5,894 bases of DNA, from NCBI GenBank assembly GCA_964483985.1, contig CAZADS010000019.1, forward strand, positions 1-5,894. Direction: 5' to 3'. Source of the DNA: CAZADS01 sp964483985 (lineage in GTDB: Bacteria; Pseudomonadota; Alphaproteobacteria; Thalassobaculales; Thalassobaculaceae). Every line of letters begins with the position of its first letter. Within the stretch, counting starts at the first letter, position 1. The notes beneath the pieces were generated by a model. It was not told where the DNA came from. It saw only the letters and a list, made by a program, of their open reading frames with translations, and made no database searches. Positions 1-5,894 of this stretch are shown in pieces. Both the position numbers and the translations under genes were made by a program.

Positions 1-919
1 CAAATACTAATATCATTACCAAAATAGAAATAAAGATCATAGACCACCCCGTTGCCGAAATTGCTAAATAAAACCCCAAAGCTTGTCCTAAAACTAAGCC
101 TAAAAAGATACGTTTGATGGGATATCTATCAATTGCTTTCCCGACCACTATTTGCGTAAAAGCAGCTGCTGCATATATTCCCGAGGCTATTGCTCCAACT
201 TCGGTAGCGCTGAACAGAAGGCCAGATAGCCTATCATCGAGGACTTTAGGTAATGAAACCGTCATAGAATTAAAAATAAAACCGCCCGCTGCAGTAGTTA
301 TAGCTACAACTAGCAAAACACGTTTCCAATTCAGTATTGGACCGCTTTCTGTTTTCTTATCGAATCCGACAACAAAACTCATCTTTGATGTTAATCTTGT
401 CCACCCAAACCCCAAAAGAATGGCTATGGTTCCAGCGAAAAAAAATGCTTCCCTCCAGCCAGCGTAATCCGCAAAAACACCAATTGATAGAGCCGATGCG
501 GCCACGCCCATATTACCCCATACGCCGTTCACGCCCACTCGCCTACCTATATCACCTCCTCCCTGGGTCACCAAAGTTAAACCTACTGGATGATAAATCG
601 CTGCAAACATACCTACCAAAGTTAAGGAAATTGCCAATTGCCGCGGTGTATTAGCTAATCCTGTTAAAATTATCGTTCCACCCATGCCAAAGAAAAAAAT
701 AGACATCAACAATTCACGGCTAAAACGATCCGCCAACCATCCTGCTGGAAGAGAGAAAATCCCAAAAGCGACAAAGCTACCCACTGTAAGGCGAAGCAAT
801 TCTCCGTAGCTAGCATCCAGATCCGATGCAGCCAAAGCTGCTACGGCAGGGAACATCAGCATAAATAAATGGTCAATTGAATGACCAATATTTAGAAACA
901 GAAAACGCGAAGACCGCAT
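1..919 (-). CDS. Major facilitator superfamily (MFS) transporter, N-terminal part (3' end outside window)
   Basis: Inner-membrane secondary transporter of the MFS class; the substrate cannot be told from sequence. The frame is open from an ATG at 919-917 to the window edge, giving 306 complete codons of a protein that normally has about 400. Translation shows alternating hydrophobic segments that I place at about residues 17-32, 45-62, 70-88, 95-117, 130-151, 155-174, 199-221, 235-258, 270-290 and 292 onward, so helices 1 to about 10 are present. MFS motif A sits in the loop after helix 2 (GWLADRFSR, residues 60-68, with Asp64, Arg65 and Arg68), and its second-half counterpart is GKAIDR (260-265). 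Polar residues in helix 1 (GHSIDH, 12-17) and the AIYHPVG stretch (107-113) recall the fosmidomycin-resistance-like branch of drug/sugar-type MFS carriers; that placement is inference. The start is supported by GGAG at 930-927, seven bases upstream, and by a stop codon in frame at 958-956 with no earlier start. It lies 109 nt after the second M16 gene on the same strand and may be transcribed separately. Confidence 0.9.
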   Translation of the reverse strand, partial: MRSSRFLFLNIGHSIDHLFMLMFPAVAALAASDLDASYGELLRLTVGSFVAFGIFSLPAGWLADRFSRELLMSIFFFGMGGTIILTGLANTPRQLAISLTLVGMFAAIYHPVGLTLVTQGGGDIGRRVGVNGVWGNMGVAASALSIGVFADYAGWREAFFFAGTIAILLGFGWTRLTSKMSFVVGFDKKTESGPILNWKRVLLVVAITTAAGGFIFNSMTVSLPKVLDDRLSGLLFSATEVGAIASGIYAAAAFTQIVVGKAIDRYPIKRIFLGLVLGQALGFYLAISATGWSMIFISILVMILVF

Positions 920-926
920 AGCAAAG

Positions 927-930
927 CTCC
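927..930 (-). promoter_or_regulatory. Ribosome binding site of the MFS transporter
   Basis: GGAG on the minus strand, seven bases before the ATG at 919-917. An in-frame stop lies at 958-956 with no other start codon between, so this site fixes the start of the truncated transporter gene. Confidence 0.7.
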
Positions 931-953
931 AAGCTAAAAATGGCTCGATACAA

Positions 954-976
954 TTTTAGTGAGCAATGAGCTAAAA
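954..976. repeat. Short inverted repeat in the gap before the MFS gene
   Basis: TTTTAG at 954-959 and CTAAAA at 971-976 are perfect inverted copies separated by 11 bases. They lie in the 109-nt gap (920-1028) between the second M16 gene and the MFS gene, about 35 nt upstream of the MFS start. The stem is short, AT-rich and not followed by a run of T on the minus strand, so it is a poor intrinsic terminator. It could be an operator half-site pair for regulation of the transporter or simply chance in AT-rich DNA. No convincing -35/-10 pair was found elsewhere in this gap. Confidence 0.25.
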
Positions 977-1028
977 CATTCCAACTCTTAATCAAATACT
1001 TTTATCGCTAATTTACCTGTGTCATCTA

Positions 1029-2381
1029 CTATCTATATAATTTAGGAGCATTGTCACTATTAATGGCACCCATTGGTTTACCTACAATAACAAAAGACAA
1101 ATCTGCAGCCTTAAATAATCTCTTTGACACGCGTTTTAAATCAAACATGGATATTGATGATATTATCTTAGAACGCCGAGCTAAATAGTCTTTACCTAGT
1201 CCAAACCTTTGCAATGCTGTCAGCAGACTGGCCATTTTGCTAGAATCAGTGAATTGTAGCGGATATGACCCTTTTAAATACGCCTTAGCATCAATAACTT
1301 CCGGTGCCGTTGGGCCGCTTTCCCCAAATCTACGCCAAATTTCTTTAATAGATTTCATTACTTCAGTTACATTTTTATTTGCGGTCGAAACCTGACCTAC
1401 AATTATACCAGTATGCGCCAACGGTATTGGATAGGCATAAATACCGTAAGTAAGCCCGCGATTTTCTCGAATTTCCTTGGTTAGACGAGAACCGAATCCA
1501 CCTGACAAAATTTCAAATAAGATTGTAGAAATATACCAGTCTGGGTCATCGCGCTGAATCCCTTCGTGACCAAAGGCTATTGTTGATTGGGGTATCTCTC
1601 GCTCGACAACCATCGTTTGGCCCAGTGCCTTCAAATTTTTAACCGGCATTACTATTTCGTTTTTAGTGTTGTTCATCAAGGATCCAAATATTTGTTCCAG
1701 AACAACTGCCAACTTTTTTGCCGTGATATCACCTACCACCCCAATGAAAAGCCTTTTCCTGGAAAGATTTTGAGCTGCAAATCTTTTTAAATCTTCTCTA
1801 GTGATATTAGACAGTGTCGAAATAGTTCCTTTGACCGATCGACTGTACGGGTGTCCTTCAAACGCCGACTCCCACCACACGCGATTTGCTATCCAATTGG
1901 GGCTTTCTCTAACCCTGTTTAAATTAGCTATGGCCTGCCCACGTACGCGATTCAAGGATTCCTCATCGAATCTCGGGGCAGAAATCGCTAATTTTAGTAA
2001 TTCAAAAGCCTCTTTGCTCGTCTCTGTTAAAGTCTTGACTGTGATTGAAAATGAATCCAATCGAGCATTTGAAGTCATCAAAATAGAATTATGTTCGAGC
2101 CTCTTTTGGAAGTTTTTGGAATCAAGATGCCCAGCTCCTTCGTCTAGTAATCCGGAAGCTAAATAAGCCAAACCGGCCTTATCTTTTGGGTCTATGCTGG
2201 CTCCCCCCATAAATGTCACTTGAATTGTAACTATTGGATTTTTATGGTCCTCAATTAACCAGGCGGAGATCCCACTTTTTGAGCGTATTTCTGAAATTTC
2301 GAACGCCACTAGCAAACGTATTGGCAAACAGCACAACATCACAAAAAACACCCAAAATATAGCCAAACCAAACCTGCGCAT
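1029..2381 (-). CDS. M16 family peptidase-like protein, non-catalytic (R/Y) subunit
   Basis: A 450-residue secreted member of peptidase family M16 (pitrilysin / mitochondrial processing peptidase fold). An N-terminal signal peptide (basic RR, then hydrophobic residues 5-26, likely cleavage after LVA near 26) sends it to the periplasm. The N-terminal M16 domain spans about 30-180 and the C-terminal M16 domain about 190-375. At the place of the zinc motif HxxEH it reads YLASG: Tyr73, Ser76 and Gly77 replace His, Glu and His, so it cannot bind catalytic zinc. It does retain the substrate-binding Arg/Tyr pair of the second domain, Arg305 and Tyr312 with six residues between, as in family enzymes. 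The preceding gene has the opposite pattern, so the two probably form a heterodimer in which this subunit holds substrate. The start has AGGA at 2393-2390, eight bases upstream, and only 20 nt separate it from the preceding M16 gene, which indicates co-transcription. The physiological substrate is unknown. Confidence 0.93.
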   Translation of the reverse strand: MRRFGLAIFWVFFVMLCCLPIRLLVAFEISEIRSKSGISAWLIEDHKNPIVTIQVTFMGGASIDPKDKAGLAYLASGLLDEGAGHLDSKNFQKRLEHNSILMTSNARLDSFSITVKTLTETSKEAFELLKLAISAPRFDEESLNRVRGQAIANLNRVRESPNWIANRVWWESAFEGHPYSRSVKGTISTLSNITREDLKRFAAQNLSRKRLFIGVVGDITAKKLAVVLEQIFGSLMNNTKNEIVMPVKNLKALGQTMVVEREIPQSTIAFGHEGIQRDDPDWYISTILFEILSGGFGSRLTKEIRENRGLTYGIYAYPIPLAHTGIIVGQVSTANKNVTEVMKSIKEIWRRFGESGPTAPEVIDAKAYLKGSYPLQFTDSSKMASLLTALQRFGLGKDYLARRSKIISSISMFDLKRVSKRLFKAADLSFVIVGKPMGAINSDNAPKLYR

Positions 2382-2401
2382 AATAAAATTCCTACGATTG
2401 C

Positions 2402-3754
2402 TTAATCAGATGTTTTAGGTAAAAGTATTGAGGTGACAGATTTTTTTGAAACAAATATTTCCTTAGCAGCTAACATTATTTGTTCCGCAGAGACCGCGGC
2501 TATGTGAAGAGGCCAAGCTTCTATTTGCTCAACATTTCTTCCCGTAAGTAGGGCTTCCCCAATAATTCGCGCTGGTGCTGTGATACTATCGCGCGCTAAA
2601 ATTGCCGATCGAGACAGTCTTTTTATCGCAGCCGATATTTCAGCATCAGCGATAGGTTCGCGAAGGACTCGACGTATTTCTTGATCGATAGCATCCTCAA
2701 TAATTTCAACGTTATTACCGAGGCTCGGAGTACCATAAAATCCAAAAACTGAGGGTCCAAGTTGGTTGGCATTATACCAAGAACCTGCTGCCGTTGCTAC
2801 TTTACTATCTACAACCAGTGATTGATATAGTCGACTAGTCGTTCCGCCTCCTAGAACTTCAGTCAAAACTTGCAAAGCATAGGTGGAATCGGTTTTTCCA
2901 TATGAGTAGTTTGGAGCAAGATATTGTCGGTTCCAGCGCGCTTGTCTGATTTGAGCACTTCGCATCGTCAAACGGCGCTCAGCTAAATGCGGAATCTCCT
3001 GCACCCTTAAACGTTTTGGCAGAGCTCGGCGTTTCAAAGGAGCGTAATATTGATTTACTAAACGTTTAACCTTACCAAAAGTGATATCGCCAGCGATAAT
3101 TAATACTGCATTATTGGGCACATACCATTTATGATAAAATTCCAAGGCATTTTCTTTAGAAAGTTTTGGAATTTGATCCGCCCAACCTATGATTGGGTTC
3201 CTATAAGGGTATGTAAGATACATGCTGGCGTTAGTTTGTTCTCTCCAAAGAGCGGAATCTTTACTATCTGTCCTAGTAAGCCTTTCTTCAATTACAACAC
3301 TTCTTTCTGAAACAACATCATCCTCCTCCAGTTCCAAATTCACCATTCGATCTGCCTCAATATTCATTACTACTGACAGATGATTTGGAGCAACCGTCTG
3401 ATAAAAAGCTGTGAAATCACGCCCAGTAAAAGCGTTTTCATTCCCACCGATTTTTGAAATTATTTTAGAGGCTGCTCCCGGAGCAAAGTTTTTAGTACCC
3501 TTAAACATTAAGTGTTCTAGAAAATGCGCCAACCCCGACAAACCCTCAGGTTCATCGGCGGATCCAACCTTGTACCAGACCATCTGCGTAACTACAGGCA
3601 TTCGATGATCGCTGATAACTACAACTTGCAGCCCGTTCTTAAGTCTAAAATAGCTAGGATCAAAAACTTTCCCTGATGCAGGACGAGTTAAGTCAAAACA
3701 GTTACATAAAAAGAAAAGTATAAAAATATAAACAGATATGCGAATTATTTTCAT
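2402..3754 (-). CDS. M16 family zinc metallopeptidase, catalytic subunit
   Basis: A 450-residue probable periplasmic zinc peptidase of family M16, subfamily B-like in length. It has a signal peptide (MKIIR, then hydrophobic 6-19), with cleavage probably near residues 26-29. The N-terminal catalytic domain (about 35-185) holds the inverted zinc motif HFLEH at 77-81: His77 and His81 bind zinc and Glu80 activates water. The distal zinc ligand is Glu157 in SVVIEERL, 76 residues after His81, the same spacing as in the yeast mitochondrial processing peptidase beta subunit. The conserved NAFTGRD stretch (107-113) is also present. The C-terminal M16 domain (about 190-375) contains GGGTTSRL (302-309), but the usual Arg/Tyr substrate-binding pair is Val314 and Thr321, so this protein likely depends on its downstream partner. 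The ATG has only a modest AGAG at 3765-3762, seven bases upstream. Cys17 and Cys19 lie in the signal region, but Asn18 at position -1 of Cys19 does not fit a lipobox. Confidence 0.95.
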   Translation of the reverse strand: MKIIRISVYIFILFFLCNCFDLTRPASGKVFDPSYFRLKNGLQVVVISDHRMPVVTQMVWYKVGSADEPEGLSGLAHFLEHLMFKGTKNFAPGAASKIISKIGGNENAFTGRDFTAFYQTVAPNHLSVVMNIEADRMVNLELEEDDVVSERSVVIEERLTRTDSKDSALWREQTNASMYLTYPYRNPIIGWADQIPKLSKENALEFYHKWYVPNNAVLIIAGDITFGKVKRLVNQYYAPLKRRALPKRLRVQEIPHLAERRLTMRSAQIRQARWNRQYLAPNYSYGKTDSTYALQVLTEVLGGGTTSRLYQSLVVDSKVATAAGSWYNANQLGPSVFGFYGTPSLGNNVEIIEDAIDQEIRRVLREPIADAEISAAIKRLSRSAILARDSITAPARIIGEALLTGRNVEQIEAWPLHIAAVSAEQIMLAAKEIFVSKKSVTSILLPKTSD

Positions 3755-3854
3755 TCAAATACTCTAATCGGCAATTTCGGTAACAATTTTTAACCAACCC
3801 TTGAGATAGCCAGAGGAGACTCTTTTCGCAGTTAGTCAGAAAGATCGATTACAA
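3755..3854 (-). other. 100-nt intergenic gap, no gene seen
   Basis: This is the widest gap inside the ileS-to-M16 run. On the minus strand it contains two AAATTG-beginning 12-mers side by side (AAATTGTTACCG and AAATTGCCGATT) just before the M16 start region. No GC-rich hairpin with a T run was found, and no -35/-10 pair at suitable spacing and distance from the start is convincing. It could hold an internal promoter for the M16 pair, but the sequence does not show one clearly. Confidence 0.35.
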
Positions 3855-4454
3855 TTAAAATAATTTTTCCAACAATCCATCAAATAAACCTCTTTGTTTC
3901 TTTTCAACAATTGGAGTATCCCCATCTGTCACAGATTTTCCGCTGCTAGCATTCGTTTGCAACCGACGTTTTTCTTTATTTGCGTCGACTACAACACCTG
4001 GTTGAGGGTCTGATCTCCAAAACAAGAGTTTATCCATAAAGAGAGTTTCTTCAGAAACAACTGCTGCTTTTTCTTTTTCAATCAACTGCCTAATATCTGG
4101 ATTGCTTTGGGTTGTGCCAAGTAGTTTCCGAATTGTTTGATCGCCATCCGAATGGCCTTTATTATCTAATCCCCGATCTAATTCTGATCTTTTCACCTTC
4201 AAGATTGAAGACTTTACCTTATTGTCTCGACTGAATTCTTGAGGTCTTTTAACTCCAGGTTGTGGCGGACGGAGGCCAAAATTCGGCGGCACACTGAGTG
4301 GAGCCCGGGTCACAACTGAAAACTCATCTGGTGCTCGTTTCTCATAACCTAAAGCGCCTCGTATATCTGAACATGAGGACTGACTCAATACCAGCCCTAC
4401 TAAAGTAACTATATAAAGACTACGACAGTTTCCTACCCAAAATTCAATTTTCAA
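3855..4454 (-). CDS. DUF3035 (BamF-like) outer-membrane lipoprotein
   Basis: A 199-residue protein of the alphaproteobacterial DUF3035 family, a member of which was described as BamF, an accessory lipoprotein of the beta-barrel assembly (BAM) complex in Caulobacter. The recognition rests on the block just after the lipidation site: APDEFSVVTRAPLSVPPNF (41-59) followed by the Pro-rich LRPPQP (61-66). An N-terminal hydrophobic segment (about 13-24) ends at SSCSD, making Cys28 the probable lipidated residue; position -3 is Gln25, which is unusual for a lipobox. The middle is hydrophilic and probably disordered, LFWRSDP occurs at 144-150, and the tail GLFDGLLEKLF (189-199) looks like a short amphipathic helix after a basic KKQR. 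The start codon is TTG (4454-4452), supported by GGAGAGG seven bases or fewer upstream; no ATG exists before the hydrophobic segment. It sits 30 nt after lspA, whose product would mature it. Family assignment is strong; the BAM role is by family analogy. Confidence 0.88.
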   Translation of the reverse strand: MKIEFWVGNCRSLYIVTLVGLVLSQSSCSDIRGALGYEKRAPDEFSVVTRAPLSVPPNFGLRPPQPGVKRPQEFSRDNKVKSSILKVKRSELDRGLDNKGHSDGDQTIRKLLGTTQSNPDIRQLIEKEKAAVVSEETLFMDKLLFWRSDPQPGVVVDANKEKRRLQTNASSGKSVTDGDTPIVEKKQRGLFDGLLEKLF

Positions 4455-4458
4455 ATCG

Positions 4459-4465
4459 CCTCTCC
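4459..4465 (-). promoter_or_regulatory. Ribosome binding site deciding a TTG start (DUF3035 gene)
   Basis: GGAGAGG on the minus strand; its GGAG core lies seven bases before TTG at 4454-4452. Because the signal segment of the DUF3035 protein contains no ATG, this purine-rich site is the main evidence that translation begins at TTG. Confidence 0.65.
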
Positions 4466-4484
4466 AGGGGATTAAGTTTCAACG

Positions 4485-4958
4485 TTAGTTTTGCCTTCCA
4501 GTAAAATTATCAAATAATAACAACCCTACACCTATTGTAATTGCGGTGTCCGCCAAATTAAAAGCTGGCCAATGGCACCCTACAAAATGAAAGTCTATAA
4601 AATCCACAACAGCGCGATACCGCAATCTGTCAATAACATTGCCAAATGCGCCACCGATCACTAGTCCTAGGCCGCAAATTAATGAATTAGTTTTTGCGCG
4701 GAATAGCCAAATAATAAGTGCTGCTATAACCAATATTGACAGCGTTGAGAGTATATAGGGCATAGAATCAGAAACATTTGCTAAAAAGCCGAAACTCACG
4801 CCCGTGTTCCAGACTGGGACTAAATTTAAGAATGGTGTTATCTCGATAATTCTTGGAGGATAGAACCATTCCTCCAAAGCCCAGGTTTTTGTGATTTGGT
4901 CAGCGACAATAACGACCGCTGAAAGACTAATTCCCAAAACAACTTTTGTTTTTATCAT
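4485..4958 (-). CDS. lspA: Lipoprotein signal peptidase (signal peptidase II)
   Basis: Inner-membrane aspartic peptidase that removes the signal peptide from prolipoproteins after the lipobox cysteine has been diacylglyceryl-modified. With the ATG start it has 157 residues, normal for the family. Four hydrophobic segments are visible at about 5-20, 65-86, 91-109 and 136-150. Diagnostic motifs are DQITK (20-24), WNTGVSFG (50-57), GNVIDRLR (106-113), VVDFIDFH (117-124) and FNLADTAI (133-140). The catalytic pair should be Asp119 in VVDFID and Asp137 in NLAD, matching the two aspartates of the Pseudomonas enzyme; Asn51 and Asp20 are the other conserved polar residues. A TTG codon directly precedes the ATG, but GCGAG at 4969-4965 lies six bases before the ATG and only three before the TTG, so I chose the ATG at 4958. 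The gene follows ileS by 24 nt, the common ileS-lspA pairing of Proteobacteria, and precedes a likely lipoprotein substrate by 30 nt. Confidence 0.97.
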   Translation of the reverse strand: MIKTKVVLGISLSAVVIVADQITKTWALEEWFYPPRIIEITPFLNLVPVWNTGVSFGFLANVSDSMPYILSTLSILVIAALIIWLFRAKTNSLICGLGLVIGGAFGNVIDRLRYRAVVDFIDFHFVGCHWPAFNLADTAITIGVGLLLFDNFTGRQN

Positions 4959-4964
4959 CAAGTA

Positions 4965-4969
4965 CTCGC
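4965..4969 (-). promoter_or_regulatory. Ribosome binding site deciding the lspA start
   Basis: GCGAG on the minus strand, six bases before ATG (4958-4956) and three bases before the adjoining TTG (4961-4959). The spacing favours the ATG. Confidence 0.5.
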
Positions 4970-4982
4970 TTGATTAAAAATC

Positions 4983-5894
4983 TCAACAGGGATTTATATC
5001 ACTGACAGCATTAGCACAACGCTCACACAAAGCCTTACTATTGTTAACAACTTCTGGAAGTATTTTCCAACACCGTTGACATTTTTCCCCTTTTGCGATG
5101 TCTTGGACCACAGCCACGTCATCCACGCCAGCTAAATAAAAAGCACCCTTCGGAGGCGTCTCTATCAATAATGATGCACCCGATGTGATGAAAATATCTG
5201 CTGGGTTCAAATGATCAAAAGCTGCACGAGCTTCCGGCAATACATACACTTTAGGGCTAGCTTGCAAAGAAGAGCCAATCCGTTTTTCCGACCGTTCTAT
5301 TTCTAAAGCCCCTGTCACCACTTTCCGCACTTCCCGTATTGTATTCCATTGGGCCGCTAGTTTATCATTCTTCCAGTCTGAAGGAATATCGGGAAGAAGT
5401 CGAAGGTGAACTGAGTCCTTACTATTTTTAACCCTCTGCTGCCATGCTTCCTCCGCCGTAAAACAAAGAATAGGGGCAAGCCACGCCGTTAAACATTCAA
5501 ACAAAACGTCGAGGACCGTGCGTGCGCCCCTTCGCTCAACAGAATTTAATTGATCACAATATAGAGTATCTTTCCTGATATCAAAATAGAATGCGGATAG
5601 ATCAACCGAACAAAAACTGTGGAGTTGGGAAAACATGAAATGGAAATCGAAATCTTCGATACTTTTTCGAACAACCAAATCTAGTTCAAATACTCGGTGT
5701 AAAACCCAACGCTCTAAATCAGGCATCTCCTCCAGATGGAGACATTCGGACTTCTCAAATCCATTTAGGTTACCAATAACAAATCGCAACGTGTTACGAA
5801 GTCTGCGATATAGATCTACGTGACGCTTTAGAATTTCAGGTCCGATCCTTAAATCATCTGAATAATCGGATCCTACTACCCAAAGCCGAAGTAT
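4983..5894 (-). CDS. ileS: Isoleucyl-tRNA synthetase, C-terminal third (5' end outside window)
   Basis: Cytoplasmic class I aminoacyl-tRNA synthetase that attaches isoleucine to tRNA-Ile. The frame runs from the window edge to TGA at 4985-4983, giving 303 residues of a protein usually about 930-960 long. The visible part opens with ILRLWVVGSDYSDDLRIG, which in family members lies just after the KMSKS loop; the catalytic Rossmann fold and editing domain are therefore upstream of the window. YRRLRNTLRFVIGNLNGF (residues 29-46) begins the anticodon-binding helical domain, which extends to about 215 and includes FTAEEAW (145-151) and the ERSEKRIGSSLQA stretch (200-212). The C-terminus has the IleRS zinc finger CxxCW...CxxC, with Cys272, Cys275, Cys290 and Cys293, typical of the bacterial type that carries this domain. 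The last residue is a further cysteine, Cys303. An apparent start at 5789 (TTG) is internal, because conserved sequence continues unbroken upstream of it. Confidence 0.97.
   Translation of the reverse strand: MLRLWVVGSDYSDDLRIGPEILKRHVDLYRRLRNTLRFVIGNLNGFEKSECLHLEEMPDLERWVLHRVFELDLVVRKSIEDFDFHFMFSQLHSFCSVDLSAFYFDIRKDTLYCDQLNSVERRGARTVLDVLFECLTAWLAPILCFTAEEAWQQRVKNSKDSVHLRLLPDIPSDWKNDKLAAQWNTIREVRKVVTGALEIERSEKRIGSSLQASPKVYVLPEARAAFDHLNPADIFITSGASLLIETPPKGAFYLAGVDDVAVVQDIAKGEKCQRCWKILPEVVNNSKALCERCANAVSDINPC

Noticed and set aside
114..654. Two overlapping plus-strand open frames (114-467 and 337-654)
   Set aside because: They lie opposite the MFS gene, whose minus-strand translation has clear transporter motifs and an unbroken frame. 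The plus-strand products show no recognisable family features and overlap each other.
920..1028. Intrinsic terminator after the second M16 gene
   Set aside because: No GC-rich stem followed by a T run on the minus strand was found. The only inverted repeat is six AT-rich base pairs with an 11-base loop.
1587..2166. Plus-strand open frames at 1587-1790 and 1801-2166
   Set aside because: Both are antisense shadows of the second M16 gene, with no recognisable protein features.
1029..2381. The second M16 gene as a decayed pseudogene because HxxEH is missing
   Set aside because: The frame is intact at full length, has a ribosome binding site and signal peptide, and keeps the Arg/Tyr pair. This fits a conserved non-catalytic subunit.
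3411..3608. Plus-strand open frame opposite the first M16 gene
   Set aside because: It overlaps the zinc-site region of a well-supported gene on the other strand and has no family resemblance.
3696..3704. Lipoprotein signal (Cys17/Cys19) in the catalytic M16 protein
   Set aside because: The residues before Cys19 are Leu-Cys-Asn and before Cys17 Phe-Phe-Leu; neither has the small residue needed at -1 for signal peptidase II. A soluble periplasmic form is more likely.
4983..5789. A free-standing 268-residue protein starting at 5789
   Set aside because: The apparent start is an internal TTG (Leu). The same frame continues to the window edge with conserved IleRS sequence, so this is the end of ileS and not a truncated gene.
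5635..5823. Plus-strand open frame opposite ileS
   Set aside because: It is antisense to conserved IleRS anticodon-domain sequence, and its Ser/Arg-rich product looks like a shadow translation.

Overview
The window looks like a chromosomal piece of a low-G+C alphaproteobacterium, roughly 40% G+C by eye. Two things point there: the DUF3035/BamF-type lipoprotein, a family essentially confined to Alphaproteobacteria, and the gene order ileS-lspA-DUF3035-M16-M16, which is typical of Rhodospirillales-like lineages. The AT-rich base composition suggests a marine or streamlined member, but the genus cannot be named from this sequence. No mobile element, CRISPR array, RNA gene or phage gene was seen.

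All six genes lie on the minus strand, so transcription runs from high to low coordinates. In that order they are: the 3' third of ileS (5894-4983, cut by the window edge); lspA, signal peptidase II (4958-4485); a DUF3035/BamF-like lipoprotein with a TTG start (4454-3855); an M16 zinc peptidase with an intact HxxEH site (3754-2402); a second M16 protein that has lost HxxEH but keeps the Arg/Tyr pair (2381-1029); and, after a 109-nt gap, the N-terminal part of a major facilitator transporter (919-1, cut by the window edge).

The first five genes are separated by 24, 30, 100 and 20 nt and probably form one transcription unit whose promoter lies upstream of ileS, outside the window. Apart from isoleucyl-tRNA synthetase the theme is the cell envelope. 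LspA removes the signal peptide of prolipoproteins, the DUF3035 protein is itself a probable LspA substrate and outer-membrane assembly factor, and the two M16 proteins have signal peptides and probably work together in the periplasm as a heterodimeric peptidase.

The region is largely ordinary. The most rewarding observation is the complementary loss of active-site parts in the two M16 neighbours, which argues for an obligate heterodimer. That arrangement is already known for bacterial M16B enzymes, so it is a confirmation and not a new system. No convincing undescribed system was found.
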